Source: Semisulcospira habei (taxonomy: Eukaryota > Mollusca > Gastropoda > Semisulcospiridae). From it: a stretch of DNA of 64,000 bases. Positions 47,659-59,657 of this stretch are shown piece after piece (position 1 is the first letter of the stretch; every line of letters starts with the position of its first letter). The position numbers and the translations under genes were made by a program. The stretch is taken from NCBI GenBank assembly GCA_036245525.1, contig BTPG01000003.1, forward strand, positions 163,632,107 through 163,696,106. Direction: 5' to 3'. The notes beneath the pieces were generated by a model. It had not been told where the DNA came from, searched no databases, and saw only the letters and a list, made by a program, of their open reading frames with translations.

Positions 47659-49970
47659 CCAAACATAGAAGAACCACACCTACCCCCCTCCCACAGCACG
47701 GAAGGCTCATGATTCACGATCATGGCGATGAGTTCGGGGGTTAGCTCTCGTCGTCGTCCGAGCACCCCCGGGCCCGAAGTGCTCAAACATAGATAGTCCC
47801 CCGGCCGGGCATAACGGGTGTAAGAATGAATTGAAAGAGGAAGAAAGATTGAGCGTATGCAAGAGAAATAAAAGAAGGAAGACTGAAGAATGCATGAGTG
47901 AGTGACTGAAGGGGTCCCCCCATCGCCAATCACTCCCCGTCATCGACCATGGTCAAAGCACCCGCCCCCATCCCCTGAACCCCCAAGGTAATACAGGTTG
48001 TACCCCACCCCACGTCACGTCCATCCTCCCCACCCCTATCACAACCACCCCGCCCGGGCCGCCCGACCGGGGCGCTCAAAAAGATAGCACCCTAGACAGT
48101 GGGAAGCCCTCCTGTCAGGTCTCCCAGAACTACCCGGTGCCTGCCCTCACGACCCCACCCTCTGGCCTGTGGCTGTGGCCTCTTGTATCTACCCACTCCG
48201 GGGACGCCCGCCTCGCCCCGCCGCCCTCCCAATAAAAGCCGGGGAGGCGGCGGGGGGTGGGGTGGGGGGGGGGAGGAAGAGGGTGAACCCATCATCCCCC
48301 ACCCCCTCATCTCATGGTCCGAGCACACGCCCCCCACCCCTACGGGTAATAAAGAGTCATCTCATCCACATACCCCCCCCCCCCCAGCTCCTTTTTTTTG
48401 TTTTAAAGGTTCCGCGGCCTGGGGGGTTCCTCAGACCTTCCCGGACTGGGAGTCCCCCAGAACCGGGGAATTACGGCCCATCACTCCAGAACCCCACCCG
48501 GTAGGGGCGGAGTCCCCGGAGAGCCCCGCGGTGACCGCACCATGGTCGGCATTGCCACGGCAGGCCGGGCTCGGGAATCGCGGGGCTCGTTCGGGCATCT
48601 CGGCCCCTCGCTGGGCCACCCGGGACCGACCAGTAGGACCAGGGGAGGAACATAGGGGGGAGTAACTAGAGAGCAGGCAAATCCGGGCGGCTGGAGTCCA
48701 GCCGTAACGAAGGGGGGGCCAACCACTCAAATAAAATAGGCCCAAATAAAGGAGGTTTAGCATCCATCGTCAATGCACTCCTTATAAACGTAGATAATGG
48801 GTGATGACCTACGCGCAGGATAACACCCTCCCAGAGTCACGCGGTGGCGGACTCCGTCCCCCACCGGCCCCTCCCCAATTATTCTCAAACTATCCACTCG
48901 CGAAGTGTTGCCGTGGGTCCGACAGGGCCGAACAGCTAAACACAGGTCACCCTCATCCTCATCACCACTCCATCTCATGGTCCCACACCCGCCCCCACCC
49001 CCCAGGGTTAATAAAGAGACATCTCATCATCCTCATCACCACCAATCACCCGGTCCGTGGACGCCCCCTCTCCCCCCCCCCCCCCGCCGGGGGTGGGCCC
49101 CCCGGTCCGGCGGAGGCCACCGCCGGGATCGGGGGGTCCGCTCGGGCGTGGGGGGGGGGGGGGCGCCCAGGAACCACCCATCACATCATCCTTTTCTTTT
49201 TTTTTTTTTTTTTTTTTTGTTGTTTTGTTGTTTGTGTGTGTTGTGTACACGTTACTTTCCTTTATTTTTCCGCCCCCGGTACGTTAAGATTGCCCCCCCC
49301 CCCCCCTCCCAGGAGTTCGAGGGAATGCCCCATAGGTCTCTACCGGGAGGCTTTTTGACCAACTGCCCCCCTCCTGGCGGTGAGAGGGTCCCGGGGGCCG
49401 GCGGCGGGCACCTGAGGCCCCCCCCCCCCCCCCCACCGAGATCCTCGGTGGGACGCGCCCGGGGGCCGGCGGCCGGCTCCGGGGTCCATCTTCCCCGTAT
49501 TGGGACGTAGAGGAGGACACTCCTGGAAGGTCCACTCTGCGGGATAGGGGGGTTAGACAACCCAGGGGGCGAGGTACCCTAGTTGGCACTCCGACACCGC
49601 GTGACTCCCCGCTCGCCTGCGTACGGTCACCACCCATCAAAATAAATAGGGTACCCAGGGAGGTTTAGCATCCTTCGTCCATGCACTCCCTGGGCAATGG
49701 AGGGTACAACACCCCCCTCCAGAGATAAACAGAAACTTATATGGGGGTTAGTAAAAACCAACCCCCCTCAAACAAAGAGGGCAACAGCTGGCAGGGAAAA
49801 AAAAAAAAAAAAAGCCACGATGAGAGGTTGAACCAAAAAGCGATGCGCGGACATCAGCGACAAACAGTCAAAATATAGACCCCCTCTCCCCCATCCCCGC
49901 CCCCCCCCCCCCCCCCTTTGACGAAATCAGCGAGAGCTGGAAGTCCCTATCCATTTAAAATAGCAGCATT
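47659..49970 (+). other. Long C/G-rich 3' UTR of the LINE
   Basis: 2.3 kb without credible ORF, rich in poly(C) and CCCC(A/G) tracts. Internal repeats: CATCTCATGGTCC followed by GTTAATAAAGAG-like sequence occurs twice (about 48310-48365 and 48973-49030), and GGAGGTTTAGCATCC plus CAATGCACTCC occurs twice (about 48750-48785 and 49660-49700). Long Pro/Gly frames here reflect composition. Confidence 0.7.
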
Positions 49971-50413
49971 CAGTTATGCCTACCTGAAGAGCCCCCGCTT
50001 GGGGCGAAACCGGTCGTAGGCGGCAAAACTTTAAATCTATTCAGCATGTCCAAAATCTGTTTGGGAATATTTTCTATCTTCCCCTCTCGGGGGGAGGACT
50101 GGATATTCTCCAGCGGATGGCGGGGCGCCTGGGGATAGTCCCTATTGCTTTATGTAATAGGTGTTCAGTGGAAGGCTCAAAAGATCTAATAAGCGATGCA
50201 GTCACAAAAGGGCAGCTGATGTCCTGATGACACAATGCAAGCTTACCAGCCTTGGAATCCCATGGCATCAGCACAGCATTCTCAGAATTTAATGAAAAAT
50301 TACGTCTCTTGGAGCTACTCTGAGTGCATTTTTTTGGCTTTGGGCGACGCCTTTGTTAAAAGTAAAGAATAATTGTACCACAAAATTGCCTAGGTGTTGC
50401 CTTTTCAAAATTA
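49971..50413 (+). mobile_element. Hammerhead element, right part after LINE
   Basis: TTATGCCTACCTGAAGAGCC through to CCTTTTCAAAATTAG, followed by a TA tract. Older than the 37.8-39.8 kb copies by its many substitutions; the antisense 62-codon frame is still open (50074-50274, minus). Confidence 0.78.
49978..50021 (+). ncRNA. Hammerhead ribozyme, type I, with compensatory stem II changes
   Basis: GCCTAC, CTGAAGA (the changed base is the freely variable core position), stem II GCCCC/GGGGC with loop CGCTT, GAAA, CCGG, TC, GTAGGC. Stem II differs from the 39447 copy at the outer pair (A-T there, C-G here) on both sides, so pairing is kept. Predicted cleavage after 50015. Confidence 0.87.
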
Positions 50414-50877
<464 letters not shown>

Positions 50878-50883
50878 TCTTAC

Positions 50884-51013
50884 CGTTGTCAGTGCGATAC
50901 CATACAGTGTTGTTTTCTCCTATCCCCCACACTCCCGCCTCGCCCACAGACACAGAACGAAATCTTCGAGAATCGGAATTTGTCCACACGATTTTGTCCA
51001 AACTTGTAGTTAT
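50884..51013 (-). CDS. Tectonin exon of copy 2, 130 nt
   Basis: Acceptor TGTTCGCAG, donor GTAAGA. Translates to IVWTNSDSRRFRSVSVGEAG followed by VWGIGENNTVWYRTDN, one tectonin blade. Identical length and frame to 20974-21103. Starts in phase 0 and ends in phase 1. The intron to the last exon is about 17 kb because of the inserted retroelements. Confidence 0.78.
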
Positions 51014-51137
51014 CTGCGAACACACTATGAATATAAAAACTGTGTGGTTAGTGTGCTAACATGTATATGCTGGTCTGCTAAATCTGAAGGCCCTAGTCCC
51101 TATTACAGAGGAACAATAAATTCATTCTTTTAATCAT

Positions 51138-51228
51138 TTGGCTATCGGTAGCGGTTCTCGTTCAGCGATTATTCCTGCAGGAATCTTCACGCCAAAAACC
51201 ACTATCGACATCCAAAGGCTGAAAATAA
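51138..51228. mobile_element. MITE family 3, decayed
   Basis: TTAATCATTTGGCTATCGGT and its partial complement; ortholog of 21219-21311. Confidence 0.68.
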
Positions 51229-51969
51229 AATAAAATAAGAGAAAATGTACCTGTCTACACCTGCAAGGTCACACAAAAAGAAAGATCAGCATAAAGAGAT
51301 ATTGTGGTATAACACTTTCGACGAAATTCCTAGTAAAAGTATGATGTAAGTTACTGCTTGCAGGTGTTTGATGCACGGCACGCTGGAGGTCAAATTTTAC
51401 TATTGTACACCCAAGGCCGAAGACATACAAGGGTCCGTGTAGCAAACCAGTGCTACCATTAAAGTATTGTTTTCATTTCGCAGCTAATTTCGTAACAGAA
51501 ATCAAGCCTTGTTATAAATGTGTGCTGCAAACAATTTCAGTGTGCGCATTGTTTTGAACAACACTAAGCAACTTTGTACTTAAGAACGTTTTGCTGCTCT
51601 TTTTACAGAACAAAACTGGAGCCTCAGAAAATATATCTGCATGAAAATCTGCAATTTGTCGCTACAAGGATTAATTTTTGTAGTCAGTGAGGTCACGCGG
51701 CAAACTTTGCGCTACAATACAATTTCATTAAATGTATGGGTTACAGCCCCCTTTAAAAAAAAAAAAAAGAACAGACGGAAATATGGCGTGCACTTTCTTT
51801 CTCAGTAAGGCATGAAGTCAATTGTTTGTAATTGCCCTTTCTAAGCGTGTTTCTATCTTTGTTGAAAGTCTTTGCATTTAACACAATTTGGCAAACACCT
51901 TTATAAAAAAAGAAAGCTGGATATGACACCATTTACGAACCTCGAAAAATTACATTCAAGTTTTCATAC

Positions 51970-52288
51970 CCGCAACCTCCACAGTGTACACATGAGTTCC
52001 AAATGACGTCACATGAGGGCTATTTGACGTCATAACTGCTGAGTGTCCCCGGCACCTTCCCGGCATATCACTGGTGGCCGTGGAGGTGATATAGACACAC
52101 TTCTCCTTCCTTTGACACAAACTGGCACACATAACGAGTGACGCGTCTAGAAAATCAAAGAGCAGATTTTCTGTAAAAATGACATTCTTGGGAGACGATA
52201 CCGCCTCTACAGTAGTCTGTCGTACCTCTGCGATGGCTGAGGCGAATGTAGGAATAAGAAAATATGCCAACCACCAGGCGGCATTCAT
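51970..52288 (-). CDS. First exon of copy 2: signal peptide and PAN-like domain
   Basis: MNAAWWLAYFLIPTFASA is a hydrophobic secretion signal. A PAN/apple-like region follows (TENLLFDFLDASLVMCASLC, KEKCVYIT, MPGRCRG). PAN domains bind protein or carbohydrate ligands. The donor GGGTATGA ends the exon in phase 1. One codon longer than copy 1. With the tectonin exons this predicts a secreted PAN-tectonin protein, plausibly an innate immune or egg-coat lectin. That function is inferred from domain families only. Confidence 0.75.
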
Positions 52289-52530
52289 GGCTGTAATCTG
52301 ACAAAACTCAAACACGGTATACCCTCTTTCCAACACAGGATCCCCACTTCAAACAGATGCGAGTCTGTGAAATACGGAGGTTCCTAGTTATTCTAGTGTT
52401 CTCTTCATCTACACCCACTGCGTCTGTGTCAGGTGTTCATAAATTAACCCTTCACTGCCGAGATAAAGTGAACACGATCAAGATGCAAGAGGCGTAGATC
52501 CTCATGAACATGGTACCAAAGTGGTTTCAG

Positions 52531-52594
52531 CAAGAGGTATAGATTCTCATGAGCCCCCGCAATTGCGGGAGCTCATGAGGATTTATGCCCTTTT
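52531..52594. mobile_element. MITE family 2 hairpin core
   Basis: CAAGAGGTATAGATTCTCAT around CCCCCGCAATTGCGGG. The outer end TTAACCCTTCACTGCCGAG is at about 52445. Ortholog of the copy at 23060. Confidence 0.8.
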
Positions 52595-52715
52595 CTGACA
52601 TCACTTAGTATCCATGTGCCTGGAACAGCTTGGTTTCATGTCATTTCTATAGTCTACCAAATCCGTTTTGTTAGCCACAATAATGCTTTTGCAATAAACA
52701 GCTCGTATGCGTCAG

Positions 52716-52982
52716 TTGGTTGGTTATTTCGGGGTTTAACGTCCACGGCACCGAAGTGATAATGGACGGCCCTGACGGGCGGGTTATGGGGGACAGGGAA
52801 ATCTATTGCCTATGGAGTACGACCTGAACACTGATCAACTCAGGCGCACTCCAACTGTGCCACTTTGATTTACCAGTCCAGCTACCGGGACCGGGACGGG
52901 ATTCGAACCCACGACCCGGCGATTTCCTTCGCTCTCCTGCTCCGACGCTTAACCGCCTGAGCTATTTCGGACTCTACAAATT
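52716..52982 (-). mobile_element. tRNA-derived SINE with 11-bp TSD
   Basis: Flanked by GTATGCGTCAG (52705-52715, 52983-52993). On the minus strand the 5' end is tRNA-like: A box TAGCTCAGGCGG (52964-52953) and B box GGTTCGAATCC (52909-52899), the RNA polymerase III promoter. The body follows, and the 3' end CGTTAAACCCCGAAATAACC with an ACCA tail. Absent from copy 1. Confidence 0.9.
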
Positions 52983-53644
52983 GTATGCGTCAGAAGACTC
53001 ATATCAATTATATATGGTTTAATACCTCGGCTTGTCAAACTACGAGCCTGAGGGTCCTCACAATACAATGACCGCATCGACATTTCTAAGATTGAGAGAT
53101 GTTCTGACGAGATTACAGATCCGAAATAGCTTTTCAAAGGAACACATGCACACGTGCAATAATTCGGATGCAGCAGTGGCGTAGGACGATTTTAAGAGAG
53201 GGTATGGGCGCAAGGCAGTAGATCCATTTTTAGTGAAAATCGAGATTTTTTACTCTGTTACATTGAAAATGTTGCTTTTCTTAAAAGTGGACTTAGTGCA
53301 TTTTGCCCCAATAAGCAGCCCTGTCATAGAACTACAACGTATGGGTGGAGGGGGGTAGTAATGGGCCCGCAGACTTGAGAGATAGGGCCAAAGTATACAC
53401 TTGCCCTATTTTGTCCCGAAGAAGCAGGGTCTGACCCTACCAGGCCATACGTGTCCAACAAGAAAACTGTACTGTTCGTTGTGTTCCTGTCACAATGTTG
53501 TTGTTTTTTTTTCTTCTGCGTTGTAGCCTGCTTAGCATTTTCTCTGTTAGTTTCCATTTGACGTGGTTTAAAAAAAAAAAAACATCAAATATCGACCGTC
53601 CGATGACTGACTCCGGAAAAAACATCAAAATATACACGGACAAC

Positions 53645-53707
53645 CAAGAGGCATAGATCATAATGAGCCCCCGTTTTCGCGGAGGTTCATTAGGATCTAT
53701 GCCTCTT
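53645..53707. mobile_element. MITE family 2 hairpin core
   Basis: CCAAGAGGCATAGATCATAA and its partner around CCCCCGTTTTCGCGGAGG. Confidence 0.78.
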
Positions 53708-54059
53708 GATGATGACGCTAGCTGTGACCCGTCAGTGACACTTTTGCATCAGGTTCAAGGTCCCAAACAAGAAGTTGCCCCCCCCCACCCCTCCAGAGCT
53801 AAGTGATCCGGCCCTGCGGTTAATGCTCCAAACGAGGGCTGTCAGTGGTGAGGACAATGTCAGTTTTTCCCGGCTTTGGAGTGTTAATGCATTTTTAATG
53901 TAAACTTTTCCTTAACTTAATATTTCATCTCAGTGTCAGACGTCAGGCTTTTGTGTTCTGGATGACTTGAATTAAAAGACAATAAACTGAGGGCTTTCGC
54001 GCATTCGATATTTTCTTTACAAACTCTGTCAACCCGCCCACAAAGCAAAACATCTTCAT

Positions 54060-54175
54060 GGCCGACGTCGGCCGCATTGGGCCCGCGCACTGTCGTCCTC
54101 GGGCCCACTGTCGTGCGCGGACCTACTGCGGTCGACGTCGTTCCGAGGACCTTTTGCTTACTGGGTAGGCGCTTT
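54060..54175. mobile_element. Palindromic element, GGCCGCATTGGGCCCGCGC variant
   Basis: Nested inverted GTCGGCC / GGCCGAC-type arms with GGGCCCGCGCACTGTCGTCC. Ortholog of 26681-26755. Confidence 0.55.
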
Positions 54176-54190
54176 ACGCGTATTACATAG

Positions 54191-54245
54191 TTAGTTAGTT
54201 ATTTGGATTTAACGCCCAGCAGGCGACTAAGGCCATCTCACGGCG
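54191..54245 (-). mobile_element. 55-bp SINE 3' end with 13-bp TSD
   Basis: Severely 5'-truncated insertion, TTAGTTAGTTATTTGGATTT then AACGCCCAGCAGGCG. Flanked by GCGTATTACATAG (54178-54190 and 54246-54258); copy 1 has the empty site at about 26763. The tail matches that of the tRNA-SINE nearby, implying a shared LINE partner. Confidence 0.85.
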
Positions 54246-54512
54246 GCGTATTACATAGGCTCTTGTCTGCGACTTTGAGTGTTACGGCTGTGAGCTAAGC
54301 TCCAAAATCACAGGCCAGCCCACCAGTTTTGCATTATTCGTTACAAGATGTTTTCACTAGTGGGGTTTAGTTTGCGACCAACAACGAAGAGAGCGCAATC
54401 ACGGCGAACAGTCAACACTTCAAACGTATCCAAGAGGCATAGATCCTCATGATCCCTGAAGGCTCATGCAGTTTTCCTCGGCTGTGGAGGGGCTAATAAA
54501 TTCACACCGGTC

Positions 54513-54516
<4 letters not shown>

Positions 54517-54570
<54 letters not shown>

Positions 54571-54940
54571 GAGGATTTATAAGGATGTATACATGGTAAG
54601 ATGCTCCAGGCGCCGTACATATGAACAAGAAAAAATATTACACAAAAGGTGACAAAACCAAAACCACATGTACAATTACACAAAATAACAGAAACTGACT
54701 AAATCCATGAACACTGATAATCAAGATGGGAAAAGATGGGTTTTAAGACTGTGTTCAAAACTGGCACTAGACTCACTGTGTCTCAAGGATTTAGGAAGAT
54801 CATTCCAGACTGAGGGACCATGGTAAGAAAAAGATCTCTGCCCAAATCCTTTAGTCCTTACTGTAGGAATCCGAAGCATTTTATTGTCAGACGACCAGCG
54901 CAAGGGATATAACAGTGAAGGAGCTCTGAGAGACATGTGA
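54517..54940 (-). pseudogene. 5'-truncated CR1-group LINE, C-terminal end
   Basis: Minus strand: MSLRAPSLLYPLRWSSDNKM and FSYHGPSVWNDLPKSLRHSE, the ORF2 C-terminus, with the 3' UTR ending in an AAT tract (54517-54568). It lies head-to-head with the next element. Confidence 0.87.
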
Positions 54941-57452
54941 TGTGACGATGATATCTTGTGCTCAGCACAGGTTTCTGATGCAATATGTTCAGACCATTAC
55001 TGTGTGATCAGTCATTTGAGGGCCATAGTCCCACCTCCAGTGCCTATGCTTACCATAGTGCGCAATGTTCGTGCCATTGACAGACTAGCCTTCAAGGCTG
55101 ACCTCGTTCAGTCACTGTCTCGCCATCCTAGTCCTAGTGCCGAGGAGTTTGATTCATGTTTACGCACTGTCTTAGACAATCATGCACCATCTTCAAAGCG
55201 TAAAAAGTCAGCTCATAGAATCAGCCCGTGGTATAGGTTTGTGAGCAAAGAGCTGCGTTCGGCTAAGCAGATGCGGCGCCAAGCTGAGAGAATGTGGTGC
55301 TCAACTAGGTTGACTGTTCACAAGCAGATATACACATGTTCTAAGAAGCATGTAAATGAGATTGTTCATGGAGCAAAATCTTCGTTTTACAACAGGAAGA
55401 TCAGTGAGTGCACAACAAGCAAAGAGTTGTATAATGTGACCAATAAGCTTATGGTGAAGAAGACTCCATCACCTCTTCCCACTACATTTCCCCCGTGCCA
55501 GCTGCCTCAGCTTTTTGCAGATTACTTCGTTGATAAGGTCCGCGAAATTCGTGATTCTCTGGATCTCATGCCCACTTCAGTTTTGTTCACCGAAAAACGC
55601 TTTAGTGGAGAACCTCTCTCAGCCTTCGAACCTGTGCTAGAGGATGAGGTCAGAAAAGTGATCACAAACACTGCCCCAAAAACTTGTGAGTTAGACCCCA
55701 TACCCACTCCCTTGTTGTACGAGTGCCTGGATGAAGTGTTGCCTGCCATTACACAAGTTATCAACAACTCTCTCTCCACTGGTATTTTTCCTGAAAGCTT
55801 CAAGACTGCACTTGTGAAACCCCTATTGAAGAAACCATCTTTAGACCCAAATGTATTGAAAAACTATCGCCCAGTTTCCAATCTTACATTTCTATCAAAG
55901 ATTCTTGAGAAAATTGTCCTTGTTCAAACTTTAAAGCATGTCAACTCTAATAGTCTGTTCAGTGCATTCCAGTCTGCATATCGTCCCCATCGTAGCACTG
56001 AAACAGCTTTGCTGAAGATATTCAATGACCTGCTTTGTGCTTTGGACGAGCGTAAGATCACAGTCCTTGCTTTGCTGGACCTGTCCAGTGCGTTCGACAC
56101 TATTGACCATGAAATTTTGCTGTGCCGTCTTCAATCTGTATTTGGCATTGAAGGCACAGTCTTGGCATGGTTTAGTTCATACCTGACTGAACGGTCCCAG
56201 ATTGTTTCTGTCGACGGCTGTCGTTCTGAGCCATCACCTCTTCGGTTTGGTGTACCCCAGGGCTCGGTCCTAGGACCTGTATTGTTCTTACTGTATGTTC
56301 AGCCCCTGTCCGACCTGATCTGTAGTTGCTCCATTTCCCATCATGCATTTGCAGATGATACGCAGATGTACAAAAGTGATACTGTCGAGCGAGCTGTGAA
56401 TGCCGTCCAAAGTATAAGCCAGTGCATTGACCATGTCAAATCATGGATGACCACCAACAAACTGATGTTAAATGATGGCAAAACTGAAGCAATGTTGGTA
56501 GCTAATCCAAGATTATCTTCGTCCCTGCCTTTACCGTCATCATTGTCTGTGGATGGAACACTCATTGGCTTCTCTGCGAGTGTGAGAAACCTGGGTGTTA
56601 CACTTGACAGCGAGTTATCTATGTCACAGCATGTCAGTGCAGTGTGTAGATCCGCTTATCTGGAACTTCGTCGTATTAGTTCAGTTCGTCACCTGCTGAC
56701 CGTGGAAGCCACTAAAGCACTAGTTTGTGCATTTGTGCTGTCCAAGCTAGATTATTGTAACTCTTTGCTTTGTGGCTGCCCTCAGTATCTCATTGATCGC
56801 CTCCAAAAAATTCAGAACAATGCAGCCCGGCTTGTTGTGAGAGTCCGTAAGACTGAGCATGTCACACCCATCTTGAAGTCCCTTCACTGGCTACCTGTGT
56901 CCTCACGTATTCAATATAAAGTTATGTCAATCTGTTTTAACTGCCTTTCAGGCACCAGCCCAGAATACTTGTCCTCTTTGCTGCATGTGTATACACCCTC
57001 TCGTGAGCTCCGCTCCTCTTCTGATAAACGGAAGTTGTGTGTACCTTCTGTCCAAACTAAAACATTTGGTCAGCGCACTTTTGTTTATCAAGCCCCAGTG
57101 TTATGGAATACACTTCCTCTTGAGGTCAGAAACAGTGAGTCTGTCTCTGACTTCAAGAGGTCGTTGAAAACTCACCTCTTCAAGCTTTACTTTGAATAAC
57201 TGCCAGTGTTTGATGCCTTAGTTGTAGTTCTGCAATCCTCCTTGTTTAGACTGAATGTTAATTAGAATATAAATTATTATGTATGTATTGTTGTTTAGTT
57301 TATTGTAAAAGTGGTGTGTTCGGGCATTGTGCTTTGTTTGTTATGTGCATATGTCATTGTATTTTTATTTTTGTGTACAGATTGTAAAGCGCTTAGAGCT
57401 TTTGAGTAAGATTAAGCGCTATATAAATACTCATTATTATTATTATTATTAT
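54941..57452 (+). pseudogene. CR1/L2-group LINE, long open RT frame
   Basis: A 747-codon frame (54956-57199) with no stop. It opens with the end of the endonuclease (AICSDHYCVISHL), then RT: CELDPIPTPLLYECLDEVLP, LKNYRPVSNLTFLSKILEK, FQSAYRPHRSTETALLKIF, LLDLSSAFDTIDHEILLCRL, RFGVPQGSVLGPVLFLLYVQ, HHAFADDTQMYKSD, RNLGVTLDSELSMSQHVSAV, and the C-terminal LCVPSVQTKTFGQRTFVYQA. The 3' UTR has AAGCGCTTAGAGC and AAGCGCTATATAAA and ends in an ATT tail. Only the endonuclease N-terminus is lost; probably a recent insertion. The ATG at 54956 is not the native start. Confidence 0.92.
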
Positions 57453-57946
57453 GTGGGTCCTGTGTCAGAAAGGGAAACATGACAAATGGACAACACTTTG
57501 TGTTCAACTCTCTCTCCTTGACTGGCAACCAGACACTGGTCTGAGTATTTGTCATTCACTTAGGCCGATACACAATTTTAAATCTATATTTAACTTACAT
57601 AACGCCAGTCGACACATTTTTGAAATCTTAGCAAACTTCAGCGTCAAAGATCTCCAGCGTCCGTCAAAGGAATATAGATACAAAGTACTTTCCGGAAAGT
57701 TGTTAGTTGTTCATAGATTTTCATGAGCCGTCGCAACTGCAGGGACTCATGAGGATCTACGAGAATGCATCTTGCAGGTAGTGTTCAGTTTTTCCCGGCA
57801 ATGAAGAGGTTAACTCTGATATCTGACTTTTGCTTCAGTGTAGTTACCGCTCAGCAGCAAACCATCCTGACTCGTCATGTTAGTCGATGCGTCATATATA
57901 TATTGAGTCCTTGTTCCTTGTACGGCTGTAGCTCTTTGGCTTTGAA

Positions 57947-58157
57947 TTAACCCCTTTACTGCCGAAAATAGTAAAATACAAGAGACATAGATCTTCATGA
58001 GGCCCCGCGGTCGCGCCGGGGGGCTCATAAAGATATATGCCTCTTACCGAGACCAATTGTATCCAAGTTCCGTGGACGGTGCTGGCTTTTGGTCGTTGAA
58101 TAAACACGGCTTTCACTGAGAAACAAACTACGCGTCCAGTGGTATAGAAAGGGTTAA
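57947..58157. mobile_element. MITE family 2, complete, TTAA at both ends
   Basis: TTAACCCCTTTACTGCCGAA ... AGAAAGGGTTAA; hairpin core CAAGAGACATAGATCTTCAT / ATATATGCCTCTT with a GCGGTCGCG tip. Best full-length reference for the family (211 bp). Confidence 0.88.
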
Positions 58158-58290
58158 CAAAGATTTCAGAAGCACAATCAGCCGCCATTGGCAGTGCAGG
58201 GGTTCAACTGCATCGCGTAAGTGTGAATATACGTGAGTGATTATCACCTACATAGACTAGACTAGATCGGCAAGATCAGACTGTAAGTAT

Positions 58291-58385
58291 TTAACACTTT
58301 GGCTGTCGGTAGCGCTTTTTGTCGCCATAATTCATATGTAGGAATCATTGCGACAAAAAAGCGCTACCGGCACCGAAATTGTTAA
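58291..58385. mobile_element. MITE family 3, complete
   Basis: TTAACACTTTGGCTGTCGGT ... ACCGGCACCGAAATTGTTAA with AGCGCTTTTTGTCGC / GCGACAAAAAAGCGCT arms. Confidence 0.85.
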
Positions 58386-58863
58386 AGTATCAAGGGCGAA
58401 AACCCCACGTTGCTTGCGTTGTATGACCCGGAAGGCAAGTCACTGCAACGTAGGAGGGAATGCATGGGTCCCCCCACCCCTCGCGCCCCCTTCCCCCCCC
58501 CCCCACGCCCCCCCCCTCCCCCCTTCCCCTTCCTCTCCCGGAGTCAGCAGACCAGAAGAACACACACACTTCAGAAGGTGGACAGAAAATAAACGAATTT
58601 TAGGAATTGTACGCTGTCAGTGGATCAAAAGGACAAACAAATATATAAATAGGACCGCATGTCTGTCCGACCTTTTAATTCAATGAATTCACCAAATTTT
58701 GTACTTTGTATAAAACCTGTTTCTGATACATTACCATGAATGCCATTTCCTGCTAATGTAATTGAAAATTAACTCTGAAACTCTCAGAACCAAATGACGT
58801 TCGTTCTATAAAATGGAGGTCATTTAGTTTTGGGAGCGTATTTTCTGAGAAGTCTATATAGCC

Positions 58864-58895
<32 letters not shown>

Positions 58896-59179
58896 ACAAC
58901 ATCATTGGATTATATATTTTTTTTAAAGTTTGTTCTGCTTGGCCGCTATTGGCTAGTTTTGGTTGTGTCGTTTTCGTTTGAGAGTAAACATTGACACACT
59001 GCTGAAACAATTGACTTTTCCGCACTACAAGCCTCCCGGACACGGAGAAATGCGACCGTGTACATTTGATGAATGGTTTTGCTAACTGTGCCTCTACGTC
59101 CAAAATATGGAGCACGATTTGGTTCTGTATTGGTGTTGATTATGTTTAGCATCAAGGTTTTACTTCATTTGTGCTGGTT
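58386..59179. other. Gene-free stretch with C-rich run and CAA repeat
   Basis: C-rich run about 58470-58545; CAA microsatellite about 58863-58896. No supportable gene. Confidence 0.55.
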
Positions 59180-59226
59180 TGTGATTTTGGACCTTACGGC
59201 TTTTGACCGTAAGATCCAAAATCACA
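59180..59226. repeat. Short palindrome
   Basis: TGTGATTTTGGACCTTACGG / CCGTAAGATCCAAAATCACA with a small loop. A half copy (AGGTCCAAAATCACAGA) lies near 28930. Confidence 0.75.
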
Positions 59227-59657
59227 GACTAACAAACATTTATGAGTTATGCGTCCCGCTGTAATTGACGGTAGTACGTTTTATCGCCAGGGTGATGAAT
59301 GGTTTGACCGTCTGCATCCAAAAACCTGTCCAGTATCAGTAGCCTCCATGTTCCAGCCAGCTGTAACCACATGTATAATTGTTTCCTGTGAAAAAAATAG
59401 TCAGAACAAAGTATGCATATTATGTCCTACAACAGGGATAAATCGGATATCCCTTGCAAGACAGGGGTAATATCAGATCTACTAATGTGTCCATTTTCTG
59501 TTTCACAACAATGTGTTGTTGACAAGTTTTAGTTTTTAATACAATACAATACAATACACTTTATGTTATCCACACTGTGGAAAATTGTCTCTGCTTTCAT
59601 ACTCACAAACCAGATAGGTGAGGCTAGCGCTGGCAGAATTGTACAACAAACCAAGGG

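Noticed and set aside
47700..49930. GC-rich block as possible rRNA gene or CpG-island gene
   Set aside because: It directly follows LINE ORF2 and ends at the retroelement boundary. No conserved rRNA core words were recognised, and its Pro/Gly-rich frames exist on both strands.
52885..52982. A functional tRNA gene on the minus strand
   Set aside because: A and B boxes are present but the sequence continues as a SINE with tail and TSD; the tRNA fold is imperfect.
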